DNA of 64,000 bases, from positions 1 to 64,000 of the forward strand of contig BDSI01000090.1 of the NCBI GenBank assembly GCA_003117195.1, written 5' to 3'. Each line of letters begins with the position of its first letter. Positions within the stretch are counted from its first letter, which is position 1. Position numbers and translations under genes: made by a program. The stretch is from Eudorina sp. 2006-703-Eu-15 (lineage: Eukaryota > Chlorophyta > Chlorophyceae > Chlamydomonadales > Volvocaceae). Shown here in pieces: positions 32,734-42,460 of this stretch. Below the pieces are notes generated by a model that saw nothing but the letters and a program-made list of their open reading frames with translations, made no database searches and was not told the origin of the DNA.

Positions 32734-35700
32734 ATGGCTGCCAAGCAACGCGAAATGGCGGAATCGATGCATTACGAATCGCGGCAACTACGAGACGCGC
32801 TCGCCGCGAGCAACGCGCGGCTCAAGTCCGCGCGGTCTGGGCGAGTGCCGGCGGACCTGCAACCGCAGATGGGGGCCATCCTGCTCCAAGAGTGGGAGGG
32901 GCTCTCCAGCACCGGGCACCTAGACCAGGTGCGCCGAGTGCGGCACAGGATGGCGCCCGCCTGTACGCGGGGTGGCCCCCGCCCTGGCAGCTGCGGCACC
33001 CTGGCACCGGCGCAACACTCTGCGAGAGGCCGCCGGGAGGGGATTGGAGAGGCAACCGCCCAGACACACATAGACCGTGCGGGGGAGAGCTTTCGATTGC
33101 ATGAGGCATGTGTCGCATATCACGACCGGGGAAGGTGGGCGTGGGAGGGCGCCGCACGCGCTGCGGCACCACACACATCCGGCCCCTCGCGCCCGGGCCA
33201 TCGTGTAAGCCCCGATGCAGTACCGAGGCCATCAGGCCAACCGGTGCCACTACGCTGTCTGCTGCGCGGCAAGGCGAAAACCCACTTGCCGCACGCTCCT
33301 GTGCTCCGTGTACGACACACCCTCCCACCCACCGTGTTTCACCCCCTCGTCAACCCTTCACCCATCTTTCCCGCACCTGCGCCGCACTTCACCTACCGTC
33401 CGTACCGGCCGTCGTACGCCACGCTGTGCCGTACACCGCAGAACAACACGCTCGCCAGCGACAACGCGCTCTACCAGCAGATGCGCGCGGCGCTGCTGGC
33501 GTTCGAGGAGCACGTGGGTTACTCGGCCCCCGCCCGGGAGCGGGCCTTCTTCTCGGCGCTGCGGACCCAGCTGATGGAGGCGGGGGCGCTGCGGGACGAC
33601 GAGCAGCGGGACATGCAGATCGCGGCCACCTTCAAGTGGTTCTCCAGACACAAGTGCGGCACCCACCCACGGGGACTATAGCGGGGGCGGCGCAGGCGGG
33701 GGGCGGGACCAGGGGGGTGGGTGGGGGTGAGGGGAGGGTATGGATTGGGGAACCGATACGTGGCACAGGAGTCAATACGCGACCCAAGTTACTTACCATA
33801 CATACCTGAATTGTGCGCTCACTGTTACCTCGGGCGACCGCGTCGCCGCCGGACCCATCCCGGACCAACCAACGCGCGACAGCACGAGAACGGACCACAC
33901 CCCAGACAGCACAAATTATCGAGAACGTAGTACTCACCTGCGCAAATGGGACGAAACGCGGACGGACGGCGAGGCGAACGGAAGATGTGAGTGGCAACAA
34001 AGGGCGGACAAACGGCAGGCAAAGGCAAAAGGTCTACGCATGAGAGGCCGTGGGCGCAGGGGGTTGCGATCGGGGGTGCGTGCGCGTGTGCGGTACGGCC
34101 GGGGGCGTGCGGGCGGTGGGGCGGCGGGGCGTAGGGCGGTGACGGGGAGGGGTGGTGAGGGGCGGGAGGAGGGGCGGCGCGAGGGGGTGAGGGTGTCGCC
34201 ATGGGTGGGTGTGGGGGAGGCGATGGAGTGGCATGCGGGGCTCAACCGAGGATTTATAGGAAAGCAGAGAGACGACGGAGATCAACACCGCCGGAGTTGC
34301 CCGGACGGCGACCTCTGTATCATAGCCCGCAGCCGTGGTAGGGGCGCGGTGATGGAGGGGAGGGGAGGTGTTTAGCCGGTGAGTCGGTCAGGCGGGGCGA
34401 AGGTGTTGACGGACGACGCGGAGCAGGTCGGGGTGGGTCGTGCGCCGGGCATAGTAGAAGGACTGTGGGGCGGCGCGGATGAGGGCGTCAAACTTGGCGA
34501 GGAGCTGGCGGCGTGGGTAGCCCTGCGCGTCGAGTCCAGTCGTGGCGCGCTCGGCGACGGCGGCGGCATCGTTGGGGTTGTTGTCGGTGAAGGCTCGAGC
34601 ACGCATATACCCACCCAAAATAGAAAAGTAATTAACCCAGAAAAATCAGCACGCAAAATAAAAGCAGTGCGGCGACGGCCGACCTGCAGTACGCGCGAAC
34701 GGGTGTCTCGTTTCGCCAAAGCTTTGCAGCCAGGACTCCACGGTTAACGGGTGAGGGGAGGGAGGGGCTCGTTGGCAGGCAGGCAGGTGGGGGCTTTACC
34801 CCCGCCCCCCCCTTTGGAGCAAGATGGCTCCTCTTCTCTCCTGGGGGGCCTGATGGCCAAGGGACGGGTCTGGGGCTTGCTGTAATTGATTGAATATGTG
34901 CATTTGCGCCAGCGGGCAAGGGAGCCTCGGGGTGCATCCCGACAGGGGTGGTGGTTATCGGTTCGGTGCCCTTTTACGGTTTCGCCGCCGTCTGATGACT
35001 CCATTTGCGCGCTGGCGCTATCTAGAGCTCCCGCAGAGGCTGCAGGGCCTGGGGCGCCACCGACGGCGTGGCCGGGGACTCGTCCCCCAGGGGGGCCGGA
35101 GGCGGAGGCGGAGGCGGAGAGGCAACAAACCCATGCTCCTCCTCCTCCTCCTCCTCCTCCTCCTCGTGGCATCCCCCTTCTCAACCCGTGTGACAATCAG
35201 CCGCGGTTGCCTCCCTCCTCCCCCTCCGCCCCCTCCGCCCCCTCCGCCCCCTCCGCCCCCTCCGCCCCCTCCGCCCCCTCCGCCCCCTCCGCCCCCTCCG
35301 CCCCCTCCGCCCCCTCCGCCCCTCCGCCCCCTCCGCCCCCTCCTCCCCTCCGCCCCCTCCGCCCCTCCGCCCCCTCCGCCCCCTCCGCCCCTCCGCCCCC
35401 TCCGCCCCCTCCGCCCCCTCCGCCCCCTCCGCCCCCTCCGCCCCCTCCGCCCCTCCGCCCCCTCCGCCCCCTCCGCCCCTCCGCCCCCTCCGCCCCCTCC
35501 GCCCCTCCGCCCCCTCCGCCCCCTCCGCCCCCTCCGCCCCCTCCGCCCGCAGGCCCCAGGGCCCGGAGGCGGACCCCGTGACGGCCGCCGTCCTGGCCTC
35601 CTCCCTCTCCGTGGAGGCCAACGTGACCTCCCCCCACCAGCAGCACCAGCACCAGCACCAGCAGCAACCCGACGGCCGGGTGTCGGCACCGGGCGTAGCC

Positions 35701-37808
35701 TCCTCGCCGAGGCTGCCGACGCCGCAGTCAGCGCCCCTCGCACCGGGCGGCGCCGCGGCGATGCCGGGTCCCCAGGGCAAGCACTACTTCTTCGATGTGT
35801 ACACGCGGGCGCAGGTGGCGGGCGGCAGCAGCGCCCCCGGGACGCCCGGGGCGCCGCCGCCGCTGCCGCCCACCGCCGCGGTGCTGCGGCCGACGTCGGC
35901 GCGGGGACCCAGCCCAGTGGGGAGACCCGCGGGGCGGCCCGGCGGCGATGACGGACCGTCCCTAACGGTCAACCACCCGCTGGCGATGTATCCCTCGGTG
36001 GGCATTAGTACGACAGTGCTTACCGGCGTGGTGACCAGCGAAAAGACTGCAGCGGCGGCGGCTGCCGGAACGGGCGGAGGCGGAGGCGGAGGCGGAGGCA
36101 GCCAGCCCCGCGCGCGGTTCGCCGCCACGGAGCTGTACGCGCCCGCGAAGCTTGTACGGCCCCAAGAGTTGGATGACCTCGACCACAGAGCAGCGCAGGT
36201 CGCCGCGGCGGCGGCGGCGGCGGGCGTTGGCGGCGCCGCCGCGAGCAACGGGGTCGGCCGCGGCGGCGGCGGCGGCGGCAACGCGCCGTTGCACTCCAAG
36301 CCCTGGGTCAGCGGACCACATAAGCCCTCCCTGGGTGGGGCGACGGGGGCTCTAGGGCCCGGTGGCGGGGGTGGGAGTGTGCCGCGCGGGACGGGCGCCC
36401 GCCATGCGTCCCGGCCGTCGCCCGGCGAGGAGGAGGAGGTGCAGGTGCTCAGGAGCAAGTGGTCGGCGATGGAGGCCAAGACGACCCAGTCCGTGGCGGA
36501 TGTGCAGGTGCCCCAGGGGGGACGTGTGTGTGTGTGTGTCTGTGTGTGTGTGTGTGTGTGTGTGGTTATTAGGCAGGCAGAGCAGGTGTGCGTGACATGC
36601 GAGGGGTCGAGTAGCGCCCTAAAATTTGCCCGTGTGCGTAGATATTGTACCCATTGCCCGACCCATGTGGTAAAAAAAGAGGCTGTGGTGTTGGAAGAGC
36701 GCTGTCGATTTGGCGCAGGGGATCGCGTGTGTTTAGAGAAGAGACCCGCGTGTGCGTGTGTGTGCGTGTTATTGCCACCACTCAGATGGGACACAAGGAC
36801 AAGGCGATCTTATAGGCCGTGGGGCTGGGGGGCTGGGGGGCTGGGGGGCCGTGGGGCTGGGGGGCTGGGGGCTGGGGGGCCGTGGGGCTGGGGGGCTGGG
36901 GGGCTGTGGTAACTCCGCCGCCAGTAGTGTCACCCGGACAGGCGTCCAGACGACAGAGCGCTGGAAGCCGAAGCGGCCAGCTCACACCGATGCAAGGATC
37001 CACCCAGCGCCCGTCCGCCCTCCCTTCATCCACCCCTCCGCCCCTCCACCCAGCGCCCCGGCCAGCACTGACTCGGCACCCTGAGCCATGGGTCCCGTTC
37101 GCATCCATGCTCAGTGCCCCGCCTGAGCTCACCCCTCCGCGGCCGTCCGCAACCCTTTCGCCCTTCACCCCCCCCCCTTCCGCCATCCTCGTCACCTCCC
37201 CCCTCCCCCCGCAGGCCAAGGTGGCGGAGTGGACGCTCCAACGGGCTCGCCTGGAGGAGGAGATCGTACGGCGGCAGGAAGCTGGCCGCATCGCCCCCCT
37301 CAACGGCAGCCTAGGCAGCGGGCCCGGCGCCCCTCCCTGGCAGGTCGACACCTTTCGCCGCGCCGAGTACGACGAGGGCGGCGTCGGGCTCGCCGGCTCC
37401 TTCTCCGCCTACGCCAACGCCAACGCCGACCTGGCGGCCGCCACCGCCGCCGCCACCGCCGCGCCGGGCGCGCTGGGCGGCTTCATGGGCCCCACCAGCG
37501 GCCTCCCTGGCGCCGCCGCCGCCGCCATGGGCGCCAGCATGCGCCAGCGTCACGCTGACGTCACGACGTACGACAGGGGCCGGTCGGAGCTGCTGAGCCG
37601 GCTCGGCAGCCTGGGCGTGCCGGTCAACGGTGACGCGCTGGATAAGGCCCTCCGGCCGCTGGAGGACCGGCCCTTCCTGGACTGCATCGCCCGTCTGCCC
37701 CGGCCCGGGGAACATCTGGTCAGTCGGCCGGGCTCGGTGAGGCTGCCGGCCGCCAAGAAGAAACGGAGCAAGAGCGCGGGGAAGAAGAGGCCGCCCAGCG
37801 GGCGATGA
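32734..37808 (+). CDS. Unrecognised 651-residue protein with coiled-coil-like ends
   Basis: Four exons with consistent phases: 32734-32928, 33442-33653, 35553-36507 and 37215-37808. An in-frame TAA sits two codons before the ATG. Intron 2 joins phase 2 to phase 2 (AA|G, Lys136). I do not recognise the family. Residues 1-65 and 66-136 are charged and helical (AAKQREMAESMHYESRQLRD; ALYQQMRAALLAFEEH; FKWFSRHK). Exon 3 is mostly low-complexity Pro/Gly/Ala with conserved-looking islands (GKHYFFDVYTRAQ, YAPAKLVRPQELDDLDHRAA). It ends with a helix running into exon 4 (VLRSKWSAMEAK; VAEWTLQRARLEEEIVRRQE). The C-terminus is basic (KKKRSKSAGKKR). It could be a cytoskeletal or flagellar protein, but nothing proves this. 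Intron 2 (1.9 kb) contains a dispersed element and a long CCCCCTCCG repeat; intron 3 contains GT and G-rich repeats. Confidence 0.7.
33736..33932 (-). mobile_element. 197-bp dispersed element, copy 2 (intron 2 of the coiled-coil gene)
   Basis: Reverse-complement copy of the element at 30107-30303, same length, seven differences. It is antisense to its host gene too. Its TACTACG start is directly preceded, on the minus strand, by CAG|GTGAG, so the element edge coincides with a good splice donor for an antisense reading. No target-site duplication is seen here. Confidence 0.6.
34388..34618 (-). pseudogene. Possible retroelement remnant in intron 2 of the coiled-coil gene
   Basis: A 76-codon minus-strand frame contains GYPRRQLLAKFDALIR and ends in VVRQHLRPA. 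The motif GYPRR near a helical end recalls the C-terminal part of some non-LTR reverse transcriptases, but no catalytic motif is present and the match is only by eye. It may equally be a chance frame. Confidence 0.15.
35214..35550 (+). repeat. (CCCCCTCCG)n tract against a splice acceptor
   Basis: About 337 bases of CCCCCTCCG units with interspersed eight-base CCCCTCCG units, running right up to the acceptor CGCCCGCAG at 35552. It is preceded by a (CTC)n run at 35129-35163. On the coding strand it acts as a greatly extended pyrimidine-rich tract; the opposite strand is a run of GGGGG blocks able to form G-quadruplexes. Confidence 0.9.
36521..36563 (+). repeat. (GT)n microsatellite just inside intron 3
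   Basis: GT repeat of about 20 units, interrupted once by TCTG, starting about 14 bases after the donor of intron 3 of the coiled-coil gene (36508). Alternative GT donors are therefore abundant here. Confidence 0.85.
36823..36908 (+). repeat. GGGGGGCTG / GGGGCCGTG tandem repeat
   Basis: About ten tandem 8-9-base units of G-runs separated by CT or CCGT, inside intron 3 of the coiled-coil gene. The run density meets the usual G-quadruplex pattern on the transcribed RNA strand. Confidence 0.85.
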
Positions 37809-38054
37809 GGAGGATTTGTGGGGGGGAGGGTTGGGTAGGGGGGTGGGGGCAGGGGGGGGAGGAGGGGAGGAGGGGGTTAGGAGCTGCTGCGAACGCGCGA
37901 GCTGGGGCTTGGGGGCGGTTGGGTTGGGACTGTTGAGACCGTTGGGACGGGGCGGGGGCAACGGGGCACAGGAAACGGGTAGACCGTATAACGCATTTCA
38001 ACTGGGCGGACTTCCGGAGCGAAGGGGTGGTCGGGGTGCGGGCGGAAGTGGGTG

Positions 38055-38098
38055 TGGGTGGGTGGGTGGGTGGGTGGGTGGGTGGGTGGGTGGGTGGG
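38055..38098 (+). repeat. (GGGT)n microsatellite
   Basis: About eleven GGGT units in a row, about 250 bases after the stop of the coiled-coil gene, probably in its 3' UTR or flank. It is G-quadruplex-prone on the + strand. Confidence 0.9.
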
Positions 38099-38946
38099 GT
38101 TGTGAAGTTGGAGGATTCCTCGCAGCGTGTTTCCGTGTGCCAAAGGAGGCCGCGGTCTGGTGTGCCGCAAGCGCGTGTACAGGAGGGCGTGTCGGTGATG
38201 GTCTGCCGGCCGCTAGCAATGCTGCTGCTTGTCTGCTACTTGCTCCTGCTTTGCTGCTGTTACTGCTACCGCTGGGGTACTGACGCGGCGCTGATGGCGT
38301 GTGAGCGTGGGGCCGCTGTGGGGCGACTTGTGACTTGTTGGCTGCGTGCCACCGCCCGAGTGAGCCAACCGGGGATGCGGCGGTGTACGTGTGTACGTGT
38401 GTATGTGTATGTGGAAGGGGGGACGTGGCTCCCCACGGACGTGGATGCCGTCGTTCGGCAGACGTTGCAGGAGGTGCTGCTTGGCTTGGTTATGTGCAGC
38501 TCGTGCGAGGTGGGGTGGGGTGGTGCCGCCATTGACTGTATATGCAGTGGCAGGAAAGGGTCATGTATTTGTATTGCATTTGATTCATGACTGCAGGAGT
38601 GGGTGCGTTGGGGGTTAGGTAGGTGGGTAGGTGGGCAGGTGTGTCGGGTGTCGTCGTCCCCGACTGCGTGGGGCGCCGGACACACATGCCGCCGCCGCCG
38701 CCGCCGGGACTCTAGGATGTTGAACAGAGGGCTGCAAGGCGCAGTCCGCGCAGGATGGGGTCCGTCCAAGCCCTACGTGGGGCACAGCTGTCGCCGGTCG
38801 TTCGTTGGCTATCAGCGCCCTTGGTTGGGCGCGGGGGGACAGGGGCCCCTCACGTCCCCCTCCCCCGTTCCCGGGAGAGAGTGCTTCGGCGGTGTTTCCG
38901 TTGGGGTTGGGTTAGCCTCTTGGCCAGCGTCAGCCCCGGTCAGATA

Positions 38947-38951
38947 TGTAA
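38947..38951 (+). terminator. TGTAA word downstream of the coiled-coil gene
   Basis: First TGTAA on the + strand that I found after the stop at 37808, implying a 3' UTR of over 1.1 kb if used. It sits at the edge of an AC repeat. Weak evidence. Confidence 0.15.
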
Positions 38952-39057
38952 CACACACACACACACACAACGCACACACGCGCTCAATTTTCCTTAAACG
39001 CACTGTGCCTTCTCGCGGCTCGATTTCTTTCTACACTCTACACGAACACACGCTTAA

Positions 39058-39059
<2 letters not shown>

Positions 39060-39095
<36 letters not shown>
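39060..39095 (+). repeat. (AC)n microsatellite
   Basis: An uninterrupted run of about 18 AC units in intergenic DNA. Shorter AC runs lie at 38951-38968 and near 39680 and 39745. Confidence 0.9.
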
Positions 39096-39097
<2 letters not shown>

Positions 39098-41631
39098 GCA
39101 CGTGCAGAGTCCTCGCTACGCACACGTGCAGGGCTGTGAAGGGCTTTCGGGCCGGTTACCGTGCAATAGGCCTTGAGCTACATCCTGGTATGGCAGCGAC
39201 CCGGGACGGGGCGGCGCACCGCACCGTTCAGCACGGGGGTGCCGCTCTGCAGCGCGGGAGCCGGTTGCGTCCGCCACCGGCGCTGAACGGCTGCCGGGCA
39301 TCCTTCAGGATCACCGCCAGCAGCCTCCGGGCAGGGTCGGCAATCCGTTAATCTCCGCCACCGACACCGGGTGGCCCCAAGTGGCCGCAAGAGAGAGGCC
39401 GTGGTAGGATGCAACGCTTCGTCCATGACAACATTATTACATTGTGACCACATATGAGCCAGGACCCGCAGTACGGCTGGCGCATGAATGAATCTTCCAT
39501 GCGGGTCTCCGGCCAAGCGCACCCCGCGCCCCGGATCATGCTCGGTCTGGGGCAACGAGCTTGGGTGTGGGCCAGTGGTTCGCGAGACAGCCCAGAGCAC
39601 ATGCCCGCCAGCCCTGAGAGGGGCCATGCGGAGGCAGGTCTCAAGAGCCCCTGCCGCCCAGACCGCCTCTGGTCGCTCAACACACACACACACAAATGTG
39701 TTTAGAAGTGCAACCCAAACAAATGTGTGTGCCTGCTGAAATAACACACACACACACGTGGCTTGGGTTGGGCGGGTCTCTTACCTAAACACACACGTGC
39801 ACACATTCAACGTATATACGATCGGGGACTTGGGCCCGGCTTATCTCGCAGCGCAGTGACTCGCGAACACATGACACGGGGCACCCAGTCGGTGCGGCGC
39901 AGATGCAAATAGGGTGACCAACACCAGCCTGCGCCTCCGCACTGCCCGAAACCTACCTACCTACCTACCTGCTACCTAACTCACTGTTTTTTTCTGATGC
40001 ATCATGTGCCATATGGGGCTCCTGCTTCCGCCGCACCACCTGCCAGCCCCAAACCTCCGCCCCCCATCATCGTTCCGCGACCCCACGAACGTACTTTTGC
40101 ATGTGCTGTACGTATCCAGTCTGTTCTATCGTGTCAACTTGTTATTGTACAAGGGCCAAAGCAGCTCGGCGTGGGTGCCGTGGCGGGGCCGCGGCCTGCG
40201 GTCCGCGCGCGGTTGCCGCCATCGGCGAGCGACCCCCGTCCGGTCTGGCCGGCCAACTGCTGGCGCCGTCGCCCTCCTCTCGAGGCAGGTGGAGGCCCTG
40301 TGGCCGGTGGCGGCGCCCGCCCCACGGCACCCACGCTCCTTCCCCGCCCCATAGTGTAAACCAAGATTGCGAAACGCACACTATGTCAACAAACATAACA
40401 ATCGAACATCGGCGTCCGGTCGTCCGCCCCCCTCTGCTCGCCCTGTCGCGCCCGAAGTCGCCATCGCATCCTTGACCCTGCCCGTCAAACCGCCAGGCGC
40501 CGAGGTCCCTGCAGCTGCGTTCCTCTCTGTCGTTTCATCCTACCCTCCCGCACTTCCGCTGGCGTGTGCGGGAACCCTCCCCGACAGATCCGTGACAGGC
40601 AAACCAAGCACGGCCGCCCGCGCGGCGGAATGCAGTGTCATCCAGGAGAAGCATAGGCCCACTCAGACTGGCCCGCGGGTGGCGTCGATGAGACCTATCG
40701 CCCTTTGGGACCGTTACGAGGGCAGCACCCCACAGCCTCCCATCCTTGTTCGGAATCCAGCGCGAAAATCGTCGCGTTAACAAGGCCCCGACTCCCGCAC
40801 CACCGCAACGGGACCTGAGCCATTCCGCCGCCTTACGGTGTTGTTCCAGGGCCGTAGCCGAACCCCTCAACTCCTTTGCTGCGTGTCTGGTTCATGAATC
40901 CCAGCCCGAGCCCCGACCCTCTAAAAATATGGAACAATGCTCGCAGGCGCGGCGGTGATGCTGCTGCAGAGACGCGGGCAGCGGGCCGTCCGGCCGATGC
41001 AGGTGGAAGCGCAGAACGCGGCGCCCGCATACGAACCCGCACGAGCGACAACGACGACCGAACAAATCCACAAACGCCGCTGGAGGATACCAACCGATCT
41101 CACCGGGGCTGAAGAAGACTACTAATGTATCCAGGAACGGAACCGCTATTGTTACGGATGTGTGCACAATCGCGACACGACCGCGCTAGGTGTGTACCCT
41201 GTAAGAGCTAGGTGTGTATCCCCTTATGAGCTCTACGACACGCACAAAGACAAAAACGTCCACCTCGCCGCCGCTCTTCGCACCCCTCCCGTGCCGCTTC
41301 GCCGGCCAGCTCCTGCCACCGGCCCGTGCAGAATAGCCCCCGGCCGACCGCAACGGCCGCCGATCAATGTCCGCGCCACCGTCGCGGGCACGCGCTTAAA
41401 AAGCAGCCTTGCCCTTCCGCGGCGACTCGACTCACGAGTCGCAATCGCGGGCACCTAGAAATAAAACCCGGGGTGCCGGGCCTGTTTCTCGGAGAGCGCA
41501 GTCGCCTCCGCGGCCCGACGCAAAATGAGCACCTCTGCGATGCCTATCTGCCAACTCACCGAACCCTGTGCTGTACAGTCTTGAGCAACCCCAGTCCTGC
41601 CCACCCTATTCGAATGCAAGGGCGGGCCGGC

Positions 41632-41711
41632 GCGAGGTGCAAGGTTGTGGGCGCTGGCCCCTTTTCCATGCGCGAGGTGCAAGGTTGTGGGCGCTGGCCC
41701 CTTTTCCATGC
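41632..41711 (+). repeat. Perfect 40-base tandem duplication
   Basis: Units 41632-41671 and 41672-41711 are identical (beginning GCGAGGTGCAAGG, ending TTTTCCATGC). A recent slippage or duplication event in intergenic DNA. Confidence 0.9.
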
Positions 41712-42194
41712 CATGACATATGCGAAGTGGGTCAGCTCTATGTGTCTTGAATAATCGCCAGAGTTCTCCATGAACCATGGAATGCCGTGTCCTCCACATG
41801 CAGGCTGCCTCAGGTGACGAGTAGGTTTCAATGCCACTCGCACCGTGCGACCTAATTTATCGGTTGAATCTGGATATCCTTATTGGCTGCAATAGGAAAG
41901 ATCCGGGGTCTAAGGGCCATGGCCACACACGACACGCCACGTCGCTCCCACAGTTCCATCTGCGAGGTCCCGACCGAACTCCCACCAGCCAATCCACCAC
42001 GGCATGTCTCTCACTCCACAGCAGCAGTGCCCCCTGCCCACCTCTCCCGTTCCCTCAACCAGTTCCGTGCACGCTATCCATCGCCCTAGTCAGCACAACT
42101 TTTGAATAACCGAATGAACTAGCAACCAACTAAATAATTCGGGTTGAAGACCCAGGGCGACGCAACATCAAACGTACTATGTGGTGATTATCGA

Positions 42195-42199
42195 TTACA
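42195..42199 (-). terminator. TGTAA polyadenylation-type word after the Gln-rich gene
   Basis: TGTAA on the minus strand about 260 bases beyond the TGA of the Gln-rich gene (42461-42463), a normal 3' UTR length. Single-word evidence only. Confidence 0.3.
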
Positions 42200-42460
42200 A
42201 CAGCAACAGCTAACACAACCCTGTGCACGGTGTGGCCCTGTGACCACACCGCCTGGAAACACTGCGCGCACAGCTCGGCGGAACACAACCGGGGATTACC
42301 CCGCATCAAGGCAAACTTCAACTGCTGCCACGCACTTGGAAGAGCAGCACACACAGAGAATGCACGAGCCCGACCTGGATGAACCAAGACGTGAATGCGC
42401 TGCGTCCCAAACGGCATCCGGGTGAAACGACCGAAACCCCAAACCCTTCCAGCACTCTCG

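Larger units (their letters stand above)
37809..42194. other. Long intergenic region with microsatellites, no supported gene
   Basis: About 4.4 kb between the coiled-coil gene stop and the 3' end of the Gln-rich gene. I found no pair of exons with consistent phases or any recognisable domain. Frames of 90-190 codons exist on both strands near 39200-39750 and 40000-40900 but resemble GC-rich noise. It contains (GGGT)n at 38055-38098, AC repeats at 38951-38968, 39060-39095 and 39680-39760, (CCTA)n near 39951-39972, and a 40-base tandem duplication at 41632-41711. Confidence 0.5.

Noticed and set aside
34890..35951. Long plus-strand poly-Pro frames and minus-strand poly-Gly/RRG frames
   Set aside because: They are produced by the CCCCCTCCG microsatellite in an intron and are open in several frames on both strands.
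39178..39753. 191-codon minus-strand frame
   Set aside because: Contains AC-repeat-derived stretches, no domain, no splice partners, and overlapping open frames on the other strand.
40004..40870. Several 110-137-codon frames on both strands
   Set aside because: No start context, domain or consistent exon pairing. Composition follows local GC content.
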